Made by a program: the position numbers and the translations under genes. Below, in pieces: positions 54,144-64,000 of a stretch of 64,000 nt of DNA (positions are counted from its first letter, which is position 1; each line of letters starts with the position of its first letter). This DNA comes from Trametes villosa (lineage: Eukaryota > Basidiomycota > Agaricomycetes > Polyporales > Polyporaceae): NCBI GenBank assembly GCA_002964805.2, contig PUDQ02000113.1, positions 744,001 to 808,000 of the forward strand. The letters run 5' to 3'. A model generated the notes under the pieces. It saw nothing but the letters and a program-made list of their open reading frames with translations, was not told where the DNA came from and searched no databases.

Positions 54144-56418
54144 ATGCGGGCATACACCTTCGCACTGGCCGCCCTTCTCTCCGGCTCCCTAGCCGACGCG
54201 GCCAAAATCTCCGTCTCCCAGCGCAAGCGTCCCTCCACCCAGAAGAGGTCCGGCAGCGCCCCCTTCAAGCGACCGGCGACCATCCTCGCCGCCTCCTCCA
54301 GCTCTGACGACTCTGATGTGGACTTGAGGTGTGTGCGCCCATAACGGCTTCCCGCTCCTTCTCCCGCCGGGCTCAGTATCCGCATAGCTCCTTTCACGAC
54401 CTGTTATATATCGCCAACGTGAGTTCTGTGTTCGCCATGCTCTCTCACGCTGTCTCACTATCGCGCAGGTCACTGTAGGAGGTACCGGTATGTGTCTGCA
54501 CCAATCAACGCTGCTCGTGTGCTCAGCGCCGCGTAGAATACCCGCTGCAGCTCGATACTGGCTCGTCCGACCTCTGGGTCAAGCCAGCTACTTCTCCCCT
54601 ACCGAACAGTGATCAAACGGTGCGTTGCTCCCCACATCTTCAGCCAACTAGTCGTAACGCGCAGTCGGGTCTCACTAGGCCTTGACACTAAACCTCACCG
54701 TGAGTCCCGCTTCTCGCTAATTCAACGTCCGGAGTCCGATACCAACTCGCGTAGTATGGCATTGGATCTACATTCGGCCACATCGCCTACACCGCGGTCG
54801 AGTTCGCAGGGTGAGTCTCGCTTATCCCACTCTGGCGGTCTCCTCAACTTCATGCATACACAGCATCAACATCTCAAAGCAAGCGATCATCGACGCCTCC
54901 AATGCCTCGAACCCCATCCTCTCCTACGGCGTGAGCGGCATCGTCGGCCTCGGTTTTACGAAGCTGTCCAGCGTCGACGCTCAGCTCACCAAGGACGGCA
55001 AGTCCGACGGCAAGAGCCTGCTCTACAACCTCTTCGCGGACAACCCGAACGAGCCGAACTTCATCGCGTTCGCGCTGCAGCGCACGACGGAGGCCGCTGG
55101 GGACGTCGAGGGCTCTTTCTCGATAGGTGCGCTCTCTCGCCGACCATACTGTTTGGAGTTATGATACGACGCATATACCAGGCGAGTATGATGACGACTA
55201 CAAGGCTGTCGCCAACAGCCCGAAGATCCCTACGTTCCCCGTCAGCGACCCTATGCGGTGGACTGTCCTCCTGGACGCGTTCCTTGTTGGCCAGACGTCG
55301 GTCTCCTTGTCTAGCGACGTCGCCAACGCGCCCTCCGGGAAGGCTGTAGTGATGCTTGACAGCGGCACTTCGTATACGTGCGTCTACCGTATTAAAGCCT
55401 ACGCTGAAACACTGCTGACGTGCTTGGCACTTTCGTAGCTATGCACCCAAGGCTGTATGCGACGCGATGTATGGAAACGTCCCCGGCGCATCGTACAACT
55501 CGCAACTGGGACAGTGGATTGTGCCCTGCAGCGCGGAAGTAGACGTTGCGCTCCAGTTCGGGTACGCCCAGCACTTGCCTTCTTCGGCCCAGGGCTAACG
55601 GAGATTCGCCCGCAGATCGACGGTGTACCCCATCCACCCGCTCGACGTGACGCCCATCAGCCTGAGTGACGCCTCGATGTGCGTCGGCTCCTTCGTTCCG
55701 CAGTCGGTCTCTGTCGGGAGCGGCCAGTTGTGAGTGCCCTGCCCTGCCCCACTGGCGCACCCCACTAAACGCAGCCTGTCGGCCTGCCAGCGACTGGCTG
55801 ATCGGCGACAACGTGATGCGCTCGCTCTACACCGTGTACGACTTCGGCGACTTCGACAGCACGGGCAAGATGGGCGACCCGTACATGCAGCTCCTCGCGC
55901 TCGTCGACCCGAACACCGCATCCCAAGAGTTCCACAAGACGCGCGGCGGCACCGCGTCCGGCAACATCACCTACAACGCGCAGAACGTCTCCTCATCCAC
56001 CTCCGCCGCGTCCTCGTCCTCCGGCAGCGGCAGCAGCACGATCGAGGTCTCGGACCAGCTCGCGAGCACGCTCGACAAGCTGCAGGGCTACCTGCCCGCG
56101 CTGCTCGCGGTGATGGCGCTCAACGCGCTCGTGCTCCTCGTGCTCGTCGCCGCGGGCGCGGTGTACATGTGCCGCCGCCGCGGGAAGGCGCGCGCGCGCC
56201 GCAACCCCGGGCGCGCGAGCGCGGCGAGCCCGCTCCCGCTCCAGCGCACGTCGTCGTTCGGCATGCCGGGCGGCTCGGGCGACACGCATGTGTACCAGCC
56301 GGTGTCGATGGCGCTCACGGAGGACACGTTTGTGCCGCCCAGCCCTGCGTTCTCGAAGGGCGGCCTGCGGGACAGCAGCGGGCTCCGCGCGGACGACCGC
56401 CCGAAGTCGGTCGCGTAG
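54144..56418 (+). CDS. Pepsin-like aspartic protease with a C-terminal membrane anchor
   Basis: About ten exons and about 600 residues. A signal peptide is plain (RAYTFALAALLSGSLADAA). A short basic propeptide-like region follows, then both catalytic motifs: LDTGSSDLWVKP at about 54554 and VVMLDSGTSYT at about 55345. GVSGIVGLGFTKLSSVDAQL and DWLIGDNVMRSLYTVYDF are typical of family A1. After the catalytic domain come a Ser-rich linker (about 55990-56040), a single transmembrane segment (LPALLAVMALNALVLLVLVA, about 56090-56160) and a basic RRRGKARARR tail of about 80 residues. It is therefore a type I membrane protease on the cell surface or secretory pathway, with the catalytic domain outside. 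It is not a classical secreted pepsin or an obvious GPI-anchored yapsin. Confidence 0.9.
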
Positions 56419-56733
56419 TGCGGCTGTGGCCGTGGTCGTGGTATTGGTTGTGGTCCTCTCACTCTCCTCACTCTCATGTCGTGTTGCTGTGTCGATGACG
56501 AACGGACAAATCATTGGTTGGCCTGGTAGTAGTACTAGTATACGGTATCGGTATAGCGCGGCACGTCCTTCTGGCGCCCGCGCGATTGGAACACGGACTC
56601 TCTTGCATACCCTCTCTGCTGGCTCGAACACCGAGCGAGATGTGTGCATGTCGTGTCGAGCTCGATACGGCTCAGGCGGTATTAAGATGGGTTGTCTAGG
56701 TAAGACAAGCTCTAACTGTAAGTACAATCCACG
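56419..56733. terminator. Convergent 3' region of the protease and PPR genes
   Basis: About 315 bp between convergent stops. TAGTAGTACTAGTATACGG at about 56525 is palindrome-rich. Probably holds both polyadenylation sites; no gene. Confidence 0.4.
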
Positions 56734-59138
56734 CTACCTCGAGCTCTTCTGCTCGCGCTGCACCAGGTCCCACTGCACCACGCTGTCCATCGCCGCGAGC
56801 CCCGCCGCGCTCCCCAGCGGCGTCTCCTCCATCTGCGGCGTCCCCTTCGGCCGGTGCTCGCGCTGCTCGATCAGGAACGTCCGCGCCTCCGAGCGCACGC
56901 CCACCCACTCGCGCTCCTCCGCGCTCAGCCGCGGCCCGCCCTCCGTCTTCTTCGGCACGAGCACGTCGACGAGCTCCTGCACCGCCCGCGCCGCCTTGTG
57001 CGTGTAGAACGCGCGGTCCTGCGCGAACCGCGCCCCCGCGCGCGCCCCAGGGCGCCCGTCCTCCCCCGCCGGCGGTGGCCCGAGGAACGCAGCCGCGCCG
57101 AGGTGCGCGACGATGCGCGCGCACTGGCGCATCGTCGCGAGGTCGCCCGTCTCGAGCGCGGTGCGCACGAGGCACGACATCGCTGCCGCGTCCGGGCGCA
57201 GGTTGCGCCCGCCCGAGCGCGCGGCGGGCTGCGGGCGCCCCGGGGGCGCGCCGTCCGCGAAGGCGTCCGCGCGGAGGCCGGTCATGAGCTCGAACGTGCG
57301 CAGCGCGCTGTCCCAGTCCTTGGCGCGCCAGCAGACGACGAGCGCGAGCGTGAAGGTGGGCAGCCCGGGGCGCAGGCGCAGGCGCGTCACGGTGTCCTTG
57401 GCGGTGAGCTCGTGCTCGAGCATCCACTCAAGTGCCTGTAGCGCGCGCGACGCGTCGGTGAGCGAGCCCAGCGCGCTGAGCGAGCCGTACGCGGTGAGGA
57501 CGTGGTCGAAGTGGCCGCGGTCGAGGACCTCTGGCTGGCGATCCATGAGTTGCTGAACGAAGTGCACGCAGAGGCGGTACTTCTGCGCACGGTTGCAGAG
57601 CCAGAGGATGTCCTGCAGGAGCGGCGGGGAGAGGGTGACCCGCGCGGGCGGCGCGTCCTCGCCTGGCTTCGCGAGCCCGACGTAGTCGCGCACAATGTCG
57701 AACGCGACGATGTGGTCTGCTGGCCGGCCGAGCGCGAGGGCCTGGACGACGCTGCTGATGACCATCCCGTCGACCTGGATATCCGCGCCCTCCTCGATGC
57801 GCTTCGTCATCTGCCGCCAGACGAAGCGGGCGTCCGACGCGGCGCGCTCGCGGTTCTTCTGCGCGAGCTCGGAGTCGCCGTCCTTGGCGGTCCCGAACTT
57901 GTAGATGGCCTTGAACATGGCGGTGTAGGTGAAGTGGTTTGGCGAGAAGGGGCCGTCCTCGTCCAGAGAGTTGTAGACGTCGAATATCCGCGGGTAGTCG
58001 CCCGCGCGCGCGAGGATGATGAGGTACAGGTTGACGGGGACGTTCGAGAGTTCGGGGCTCTTGGGGTTGGCTTCCCGCACTGTCGCGAGGTAGTCGACGT
58101 ATTGGCTGTAGACCTTGTGGGCAGACTGTAACAGCTTGCCGCGTTCTGTCCACGAGTCGACTTTGCTGAATACGTTAAGCATGGCCGTGTAGGTGGACTT
58201 GGAGGGCTTGAACCCGCGTCGCTTCATCTAGATATAGTACGTTAGAACGGGCATTATCATAGTATGTGGACGTCAGACGACGTGCCCCACACAATCCAGG
58301 CCTGCGGAAGATGAGAAGGGTAGTACGGCTCATTACAGGTGGATGGCAGACCCGAGAGTATTCACATCACGAACACGGTGCTATCCTAGCACTTGTGCGC
58401 GCGGATCGTCCACATCGCAAGTCATGGATGTACCCGCACCGCTCGCGCTTGCGCCCTCATCTTCGTGGATATGCACATTCGCGTCGCATTCATGTACTCG
58501 CGCGTCACCCAGCGTAAGCATTGCCCGCGCGTTGTCTTCGTTCATGCGTATCCCCCTCCTTCCCGCCGCGCCGCCCATGCGAGTGGAAGTGGAGCTCAGA
58601 CTCGTCGGAGCGTAATTCCATTTCCACCAATTTAGTGGTGTGTGAAACAAGAATGCAAGGAACGGACGAAATCTAACGGAAAACGTTGACTCACATCGAC
58701 GTATACCTCGTGGGCCAAGCGATACTTCCTCTCATTGCCGAGGAGCGTGATGAGGGTGTTCCAAACAACGACGTTCAACGCGTCCAGGGGGAGATTTTGC
58801 ACGTATTCCACCGCTTCCTCCGCTCGCCCCTTTTCCATCATCTTGTGCAGCCTGACCGACACTTCATGCGGTTGTAGAAGGCGCTTGGGCGGCTGCTCTT
58901 CGCCATCCTGGGCCCGTTCAGGCCGCCGCGGCCTTCGTTCCTGGTCATCTGTGGGACGCGTAGGCTTGCGAGGTTTCTTCGGGGCTGCTTTGCGAGGCTT
59001 GGACGCGTCTCCGGCAGGAGGTGGTGGCACTGGCCTAGAATGTGAGGACCTGTCTGCTGGAGCCGTAGACACGAGGCGAGTGCCTGAGAAAAGGTGCCGC
59101 TTTGCAACGTTCAGCGAGGTGCAGGCATTCCGAATCAT
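56734..59138 (-). CDS. Second pentatricopeptide repeat (PPR) protein, probably mitochondrial
   Basis: Minus strand, two exons: 59138 to about 58697 and about 58227 to 56734, about 645 residues. The N-terminus (IRNACTSLNVAKRHLFSGTR) is a strong mitochondrial presequence candidate, followed by a basic Pro/Lys/Arg-rich linker. PPR helices: LNVVVWNTLITLLGNERKYR, PSKSTYTAMLNVFSKVDSWT, VNLYLIILARAGDYPRIFDV and PNHFTYTAMFKAIYKFGTAK. The intron (about 58229-58695) is about 467 nt, long for this window. The last 250 residues are very GC-rich. Role in organellar RNA metabolism is inferred from the family. The start is 254 bp from the divergent folylpolyglutamate synthase start. Confidence 0.85.
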
Positions 59139-59392
59139 AGAGGTCGGAGCGGGAGGGGGTCGCGAGGTGGATGGAGGATGAGAATGAGGAGTGAGTCGGG
59201 ACGCGCTGTGCGGCTGTGGAAAGTAAATGGGCGCTTCCCAAGCACGGCTTGTATTTTGCTGAGCGCCCGTGCACTCTCCCGCAAACTCGGAGTCAGCAGC
59301 AAAACGACCGCGCGGGAATGCGTCTCTCGTCCTTATCACCTCGCCATCTTTCTGTACATATTTCTTCTCTGTCTGCCGTCTTCCGGAGGACC
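59139..59392. promoter_or_regulatory. Divergent promoter of the PPR and folylpolyglutamate synthase genes
   Basis: Only 254 bp separate the two start codons, so regulatory sequence must be shared. The plus side ends in a pyrimidine-rich leader (TTTCTTCTCTGTCTGCCGTC). No TATA box is clear. Confidence 0.5.
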
Positions 59393-61412
59393 ATGGCGAC
59401 GCGAACATACCGCGAGGCGGTCGACCACCTCAACTCGCTCCAGTCAAATGCAGCCACCCTCGAAGCGGTTCGCGCCTCGGGCGGGCGGCTCAGCCAGTTC
59501 GCCATCCCGGAGATGCTAGAGTACCTGAACAGAATAGGGTACAGCGCAAGTCTATCCCTAGCTTGCTGAGATTGGCCTCATCGTAATGGTGTGCGACAGA
59601 CGTCCGACTTGAACAAGTTGAACGTAATCCATATCACCGGCACGAAGGGCAAGGGTTCTACCTCGGCGTTCACGGACTCTATCATCCGCCGCGCGCAGCC
59701 AGACTGGAAAGTTGGTGAGTAAAGTGCTCAAGAGATATTCGCGTGCTGACGCGGTTAGCCAGGACTGTACACTTCGCCGCATTTGGTGGCTGTTCGCGAA
59801 CGCATTCGCGTCAATGGCGCGCCAATATCCGAGGAGCTGTTCACGAAGTACTTCTTCGAAGTGTGGGACAGGCTGAAGCAGAACACGAAGGTGGGTGTGT
59901 TCAACGCGCGTGCAATTATTCCGTTTGCTCACCCAGACAAATAGACCGCTAATCCGCAAACCCCGCTTATGCCTGGCTACTTCCGCTTCATCACGTTGCT
60001 CGCATTCCACGCGTTCCTTGAGCTACACGTCGGTGGTCACAAGATTATGGGCATGCAAAATACAAACTAACGGCATTCTAGGTCGATGCGACTATCCTTG
60101 AGGTTGGCGTTGGGGGAAGATATGACAGCACCAACATCGTCCCCAAACCAGTAGTCACCGGTATCACCGCTCTCGGACTGGACCACACCGCTATCCTCGG
60201 GAAGACTCTCAAAGAGATTGCATGGCAGAAAGCGGGCATTTTCAAGGTATGGTATTATACACTCACAGATACAAACCTCTCTTGGAACTGAAATGATTCT
60301 CTTGTAGGAAGGCGTGCCTGCGCTGACTGTGGAGCAGCCTGAGGAAGGCTCGACGGTATTGCAAGAACAAGCCCAAGAGCTCAAGGTGCGAAATTCTAAA
60401 AGGCTCACTCCTGCCACACAGCTTACCTGTTCGCCAGGCATCCCAGTTTGAGGTTATTCCGCAGGTTGCAGGGCTTTCCGATATCAAGCTCGGTACGCTA
60501 CTTCACTGCGCCCACAGTGGTAGGCTATAGCTGACTTCGCCTTAGGCCTGGCGGGGAAGCACCAATACCAGAACGCGACTCTAGCTGTGCATCTGGCGAA
60601 GAAGTTCATCTCTGTGCAGACCTCACAGCCCCTTGAGGATGACCTCCCGCCGACCTTCGTCGATGGGCTGAAGTCCACGAAATGGCCAGGCCGCTGCCAG
60701 ACCGTCGCGGACCCCGCCCACGCCGGCACGACCTGGTTCCTCGACGGCGCGCACACGCTCGAAAGCCTGCAATGTTGCATGGAGTGGTACGTCAGCCCTG
60801 ACGCGGCGCTCAGGACATCGCCACCGCTGTGAGTCTCGCATACACGACTTTCGTTGGACCGCATATATGCTGACGGGGAGATGGCGCATATAGTGAGCGC
60901 CGGTCGCGCGTCCTGATCTTCAACTGCACGAGCGGCCGCTCCGGGAACACCTTCCTCGGCGCGATGCTCTCCGGCGCGGCGGAGCTGCTGAAGACACACG
61001 GCCACGCCGACACCGAACCAGCGGCGCTCTTCGACCAGGTCATTTTCTGCGCGAACGTCACCTACGCCGATGGCGGGTTCAAGGGCGGTACGTTTCTCTC
61101 CTTTTGCTCACATTTATGAACATTCGCTCAGCAGATTCGGACCGCGCTGCAGATTTGACGACGCTCGCGATTCCGGAGGCCGACCTGGCGCACCTGAAGA
61201 CGCAGCACGAGCTGGCGGACGCGTGGTCGGCCCTCGTCCCGGCCTTCCCGAAGGACCGCGTGCACGTCCTCCCGTCCATCGAGCACGCCGTGAATGTCGT
61301 AAGACAGCAGGGCGCGGCGAGCGAGAAGGACGTCGACGTGGTTGTTGCGGGCAGCTTGCACCTCGTCGGCGGTGTGATCGAGGTCGCTCGTCTCTCGGAC
61401 GTTGCTCTCTGA
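59393..61412 (+). CDS. Folylpolyglutamate synthase
   Basis: Start ATG 59393 ([20 protein letters not shown]), about ten exons, end TGA 61410-61412, about 500 residues. Motifs in order: [20 protein letters not shown] with the P-loop [115 protein letters not shown]; and [16 protein letters not shown] near the end. The enzyme adds glutamates to folates in cytosol and mitochondria (yeast MET7), keeping them in the cell and active for one-carbon metabolism. Several introns are short (50-60 nt). All ATP- and folate-binding motifs appear intact. GTP cyclohydrolase I, also a folate gene, lies 48 kb away. Confidence 0.95.
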
Positions 61413-61598
61413 TGACGCACCTTGGAGTCCTTGCTTCTTTGAGTATCTTCTTTTTGCGGCCTGGTCATGGCATAGAGCGCGCAGAGCGAGGAGCGCAGCA
61501 TAGAGCCTTCAACAGGCACGGTTAATTTACTGATAATGTATGTAGCGGCTACCCAGCCGGCAGCGGTGTCCGTGTACGAATGAATGCACGAATGAGTG

Positions 61599-64000
61599 TT
61601 AGGGATGTCGTGTCCGTTTCGTGCGGCTCTTGCTGGGGTCGGCTCCGTAGAAGTGGATCGCCTTGAAGTTGTGTGGAAGAGAAGTGAGTGTGAGGGAGGG
61701 CGGCGTACAAGGGGGAGGGGGAGGGTGCGCACCTTCTGGTCGAGGAACGCGCGCACTTTGCCCTTGAGCCCGGAGCGCTTCTCGGGCATGCCCAGCGCGA
61801 CGGCCATCTGCAGGAAGACGTCGAAGTGGATTGGCTGAAACGCAGACAACACTATCTCAGTCCGGAGGCTTTGCACGTATATGAGACGGTTCACCTCGTA
61901 GCGCAGGATACGGAGGTGCAGCGCCCCGTCCGCCAGGATCGCCGCCTTCATCTTCGCGTTCAGCTCGTCCTGCGAGACGTCCGCAGCCTTGCCGTCTGCG
62001 CCCTCCGCATCTGCGTCGCTCCCTTCTTCTACGGCCTTCTTCCGGCGCCCCCGCTTCTTCTTGGCAGGAGGCGGAGGTTCCGCGGCCGCCGCGTCAAGGG
62101 CCTCGGCCGGTGGTCCCAGCGCGTCCTCGTATAACGTCGCGAGCCGACGCTGAAGCGGAGACAGCGATGGGGCGGGAAGTGAGGGCTGCTTATCCTGCGC
62201 TTGTAAGCCAGAGGGCCCCGCGACACCCATGCCCGCGTCGACCGGCTCGGGCACGTAGTGCAGGCACGCGCCGTCGTCCCACACGTCGTCCCGGATCCAC
62301 TCATCCCAATGTTCCTCGTATTCATACACATCTGTTACTGGATCTCCCGCCAGCCTTGAGGGACTAGCGCCGCCGTCACCAGCGGGCGACGGACTCCTCG
62401 GCGAAGGCGAACGGCCGGCGGCGCGGGGACGCGGACTCGTCGTCCGTCGAGAACGAGTCGGAGAGCTTCCGTTTGTGTTGGGGCCGGGGCTGGGGGACGC
62501 GCGCGCGGCGCTCTGCTGGTCATGAGTCTCGTCCGGGTGGAGGAGGGGCGGAGGACTTACCGGCTTGGGCGGGGACGAGGCGCGGGTGAGGTCGTCCGAG
62601 GAGGTGTCGTGGATCGAGATGGGTTCGTCGGGGATGTCTGCTGGGTGTGTGGGTTAGGCTGTGAGGGAGGTGGCGCATAAAGGGGGAAGTGCTTACCGGC
62701 CGCGGTCACTACGCGGCGCGTCACCCCGCCTACGTTCGTTAATTTGCTCCGCGCGAAGACTTGTGTGGATGGAGGGGGGAGCTCTGCCTCGTCTCCATCC
62801 ACATTGGCTGGTACCGCGCCGCTCGTATGACCGCTCGGCACTTGCGTGAGCGGCGAGACGTCCGACTGCGCCGCGATTTCCGCGCCAGCGCGAACAATGG
62901 CTCCCTGAAGTCGCGATGGGCCGGCAAGTCTACTCCGCCCGAAGGCTTGGGTAGTGTCGGCTGCAAGGTGTTGCGGAGCGTCCTCGCGCGTCGCGAAGTT
63001 GCTCCTGCTGAACATCTGCGTCGCTGGCGGTAGCCCCACGTCCGCAGGGGAGGGGGTACCACTTGAGCTGCTAGCACGGCTGGGGCCTTCTTTCTGGAGG
63101 AGACTCCGCGCCCGGTCCAGGATGGTCCCCCGAGTGTCCGTGACGCTCTTGACGGTTTGTAAGACCTGTGGCCTGCGACCAGGTTTCTTCTTCTGCGCGT
63201 CTTTGAGCACCTCCTCAAGTAGCGTCTCGGGCAATGCTGCCTCGGGTGCGGGCGCAGGTGTTCCAGCCTTCGACGAGGACGAAGACGCGACTGGGGGGAG
63301 GCTGTCCAGCTCCTTGCGCAACAGCGTGCGCACGGTCTCGTCCGACAAGCCGTTCTTCTTCGCGCACGTCTGGATGTGCTTCATCTTCTGCGCGACGGTC
63401 TTGCGCGTCGTCCACGCGAGCTCGCACGAGACGCACTTGAGCACGCGCGCGAGCTGTGCGTCGGAGAAGTCGTCCGCAAAACGGTGGGTCGCCGCGCGCT
63501 GCTTCCCCTTTGCTGGCAGGCGAGCCTCCGGAGGGACGGAGTCCGTCGGGGATGGAGTCTTGGACGCGGTCCGGCGAGCTGGAGCGGCGTAGGCGAAGCG
63601 GCCGAGTTTGAGCGCGCCCTCTTCTTCGTCCCCGGAGCCATTTGCTGACTTAGAAGGTGATAGGGGCTGGGCAGCTTGAGGGGCGGGGGAAACCTCCCGC
63701 GTTTCGGCCGCGCGTGGAATACCAAGGTTTGCGTTTGACGATGGGCCTGCTTGGGGTGCACGCTGAGGAAGTTTGAACATTTCTCTGAAGGAGGGAAGCG
63801 AGTCGTCCGTAGTAGTGCCTGCGGTGTTGACGCGTCAGGTACAGCGCTGGGCTTCTGGGCGAACGTTTTACGAACCTTCAAGTTCAGGAAGCCCTGACGA
63901 CTCATCCTTATACAATGGTATATACACGCTGGGTTTAGCGGAGGGCTGAGATGCAGTCTGCGGGGGAGCAGCGTCACTGCTGTCTGTTGTGGCCAGAATG
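61599..64000 (-). CDS. SLX4: Structure-specific endonuclease scaffold SLX4 (5' end outside the window)
   Basis: Minus strand, ending at TAA 61599-61601 and running off the right edge. From the edge the frame reads TTDSSDAAPPQTASQP and on to GLPELE, then a 57-nt intron (about 63819-63875), then TTTDDSLPSFREMFKLPQRA. A zinc/ubiquitin-binding-like segment KCVSCELAW with a downstream MKHIQTCAKKNGLSDETVR lies at about 63440-63330. The C-terminal SLX4 domain is at about 61960-61600: KMKAAILADGALHLRILRYE, then PIHFDVFLQMAVALGMPEKR, and AIHFYGADPSKSRTKRTRHP. SLX4 activates SLX1 to cut branched DNA during repair and fork recovery. Between these parts the protein is disordered and Ser/Pro-rich. Over 750 residues are visible; the domain call rests on the C-terminal signature. 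Confidence 0.85.

Noticed and set aside
56854..58131. Plus-strand frames opposite the second PPR gene
   Set aside because: Low-complexity Arg/Leu/Ala composition from GC-rich antisense; the PPR frame is clearly the coding one.

Overview
The window looks like ordinary nuclear chromosome from a filamentous basidiomycete, most likely an agaricomycete (a wood-decay polypore type is my guess, not proven). The reasons are GC-rich sequence, tightly packed genes on both strands, many GT-AG introns of about 50-65 nt in almost every gene, and protein families typical of such fungi. Gene structures below were assembled by hand from conserved motifs and splice signals, so small exon-boundary errors are likely in the long genes.

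Layout: 1-283 end of PEX12, followed 8 bp later by a 430-bp inverted-repeat element; 1036-4910 SPX-ankyrin-GDPD regulator (PHO81 type); 5101-7698 ABC half-transporter (minus); 7.7-10.5 kb has no clear gene but holds a large two-unit tandem repeat with intron-like signals; 10560-11697 GTP cyclohydrolase I; 12122-19449 THO2 (minus) with a long Arg-Asp-rich tail; 20390-21871 secreted six-hairpin glycosidase; 22.9-23.4 kb a doubtful small gene; 23882-28503 MRC1/claspin (minus), then RPL3 (29397-30896); 31603-33450 a PPR protein; 33744-34660 AMMECR1 family; 35180-36618 Rab-like GTPase; 37053-37777 RPS7; 38316-39611 CNS1/TTC4; 40380-41808 L-2-hydroxyglutarate dehydrogenase; 41864-42524 complex I subunit NDUFA12; 43083-49075 three tandem S33 peptidase (proline iminopeptidase-like) genes; 49153-50342 HIS6; 50687-52828 hydroxyacid-oxoacid transhydrogenase; 54144-56418 membrane-anchored aspartic protease; 56734-59138 second PPR protein, divergent from folylpolyglutamate synthase (59393-61412); 61599-64000 SLX4 (minus, N-terminus beyond the window).

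Most genes are independent housekeeping genes with no operon-like logic. Some are functionally related: two folate-pathway enzymes (GTP cyclohydrolase I, folylpolyglutamate synthase), two enzymes handling 2-hydroxyglutarate, two genome-stability proteins (Mrc1, Slx4), two PPR organelle RNA factors and two cytosolic ribosomal proteins.

The most informative structural region is 43-50 kb. A tandem segmental duplication copied a peptidase gene together with the 3' half of HIS6. This left a HIS6 relic between peptidase copies 2 and 3, and a hAT-like miniature transposon later landed upstream of copy 3, with the empty site still visible upstream of copy 2. The least explained region is 8.9-9.9 kb. 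I found no convincing tRNA, rRNA, CRISPR array or autonomous transposon.
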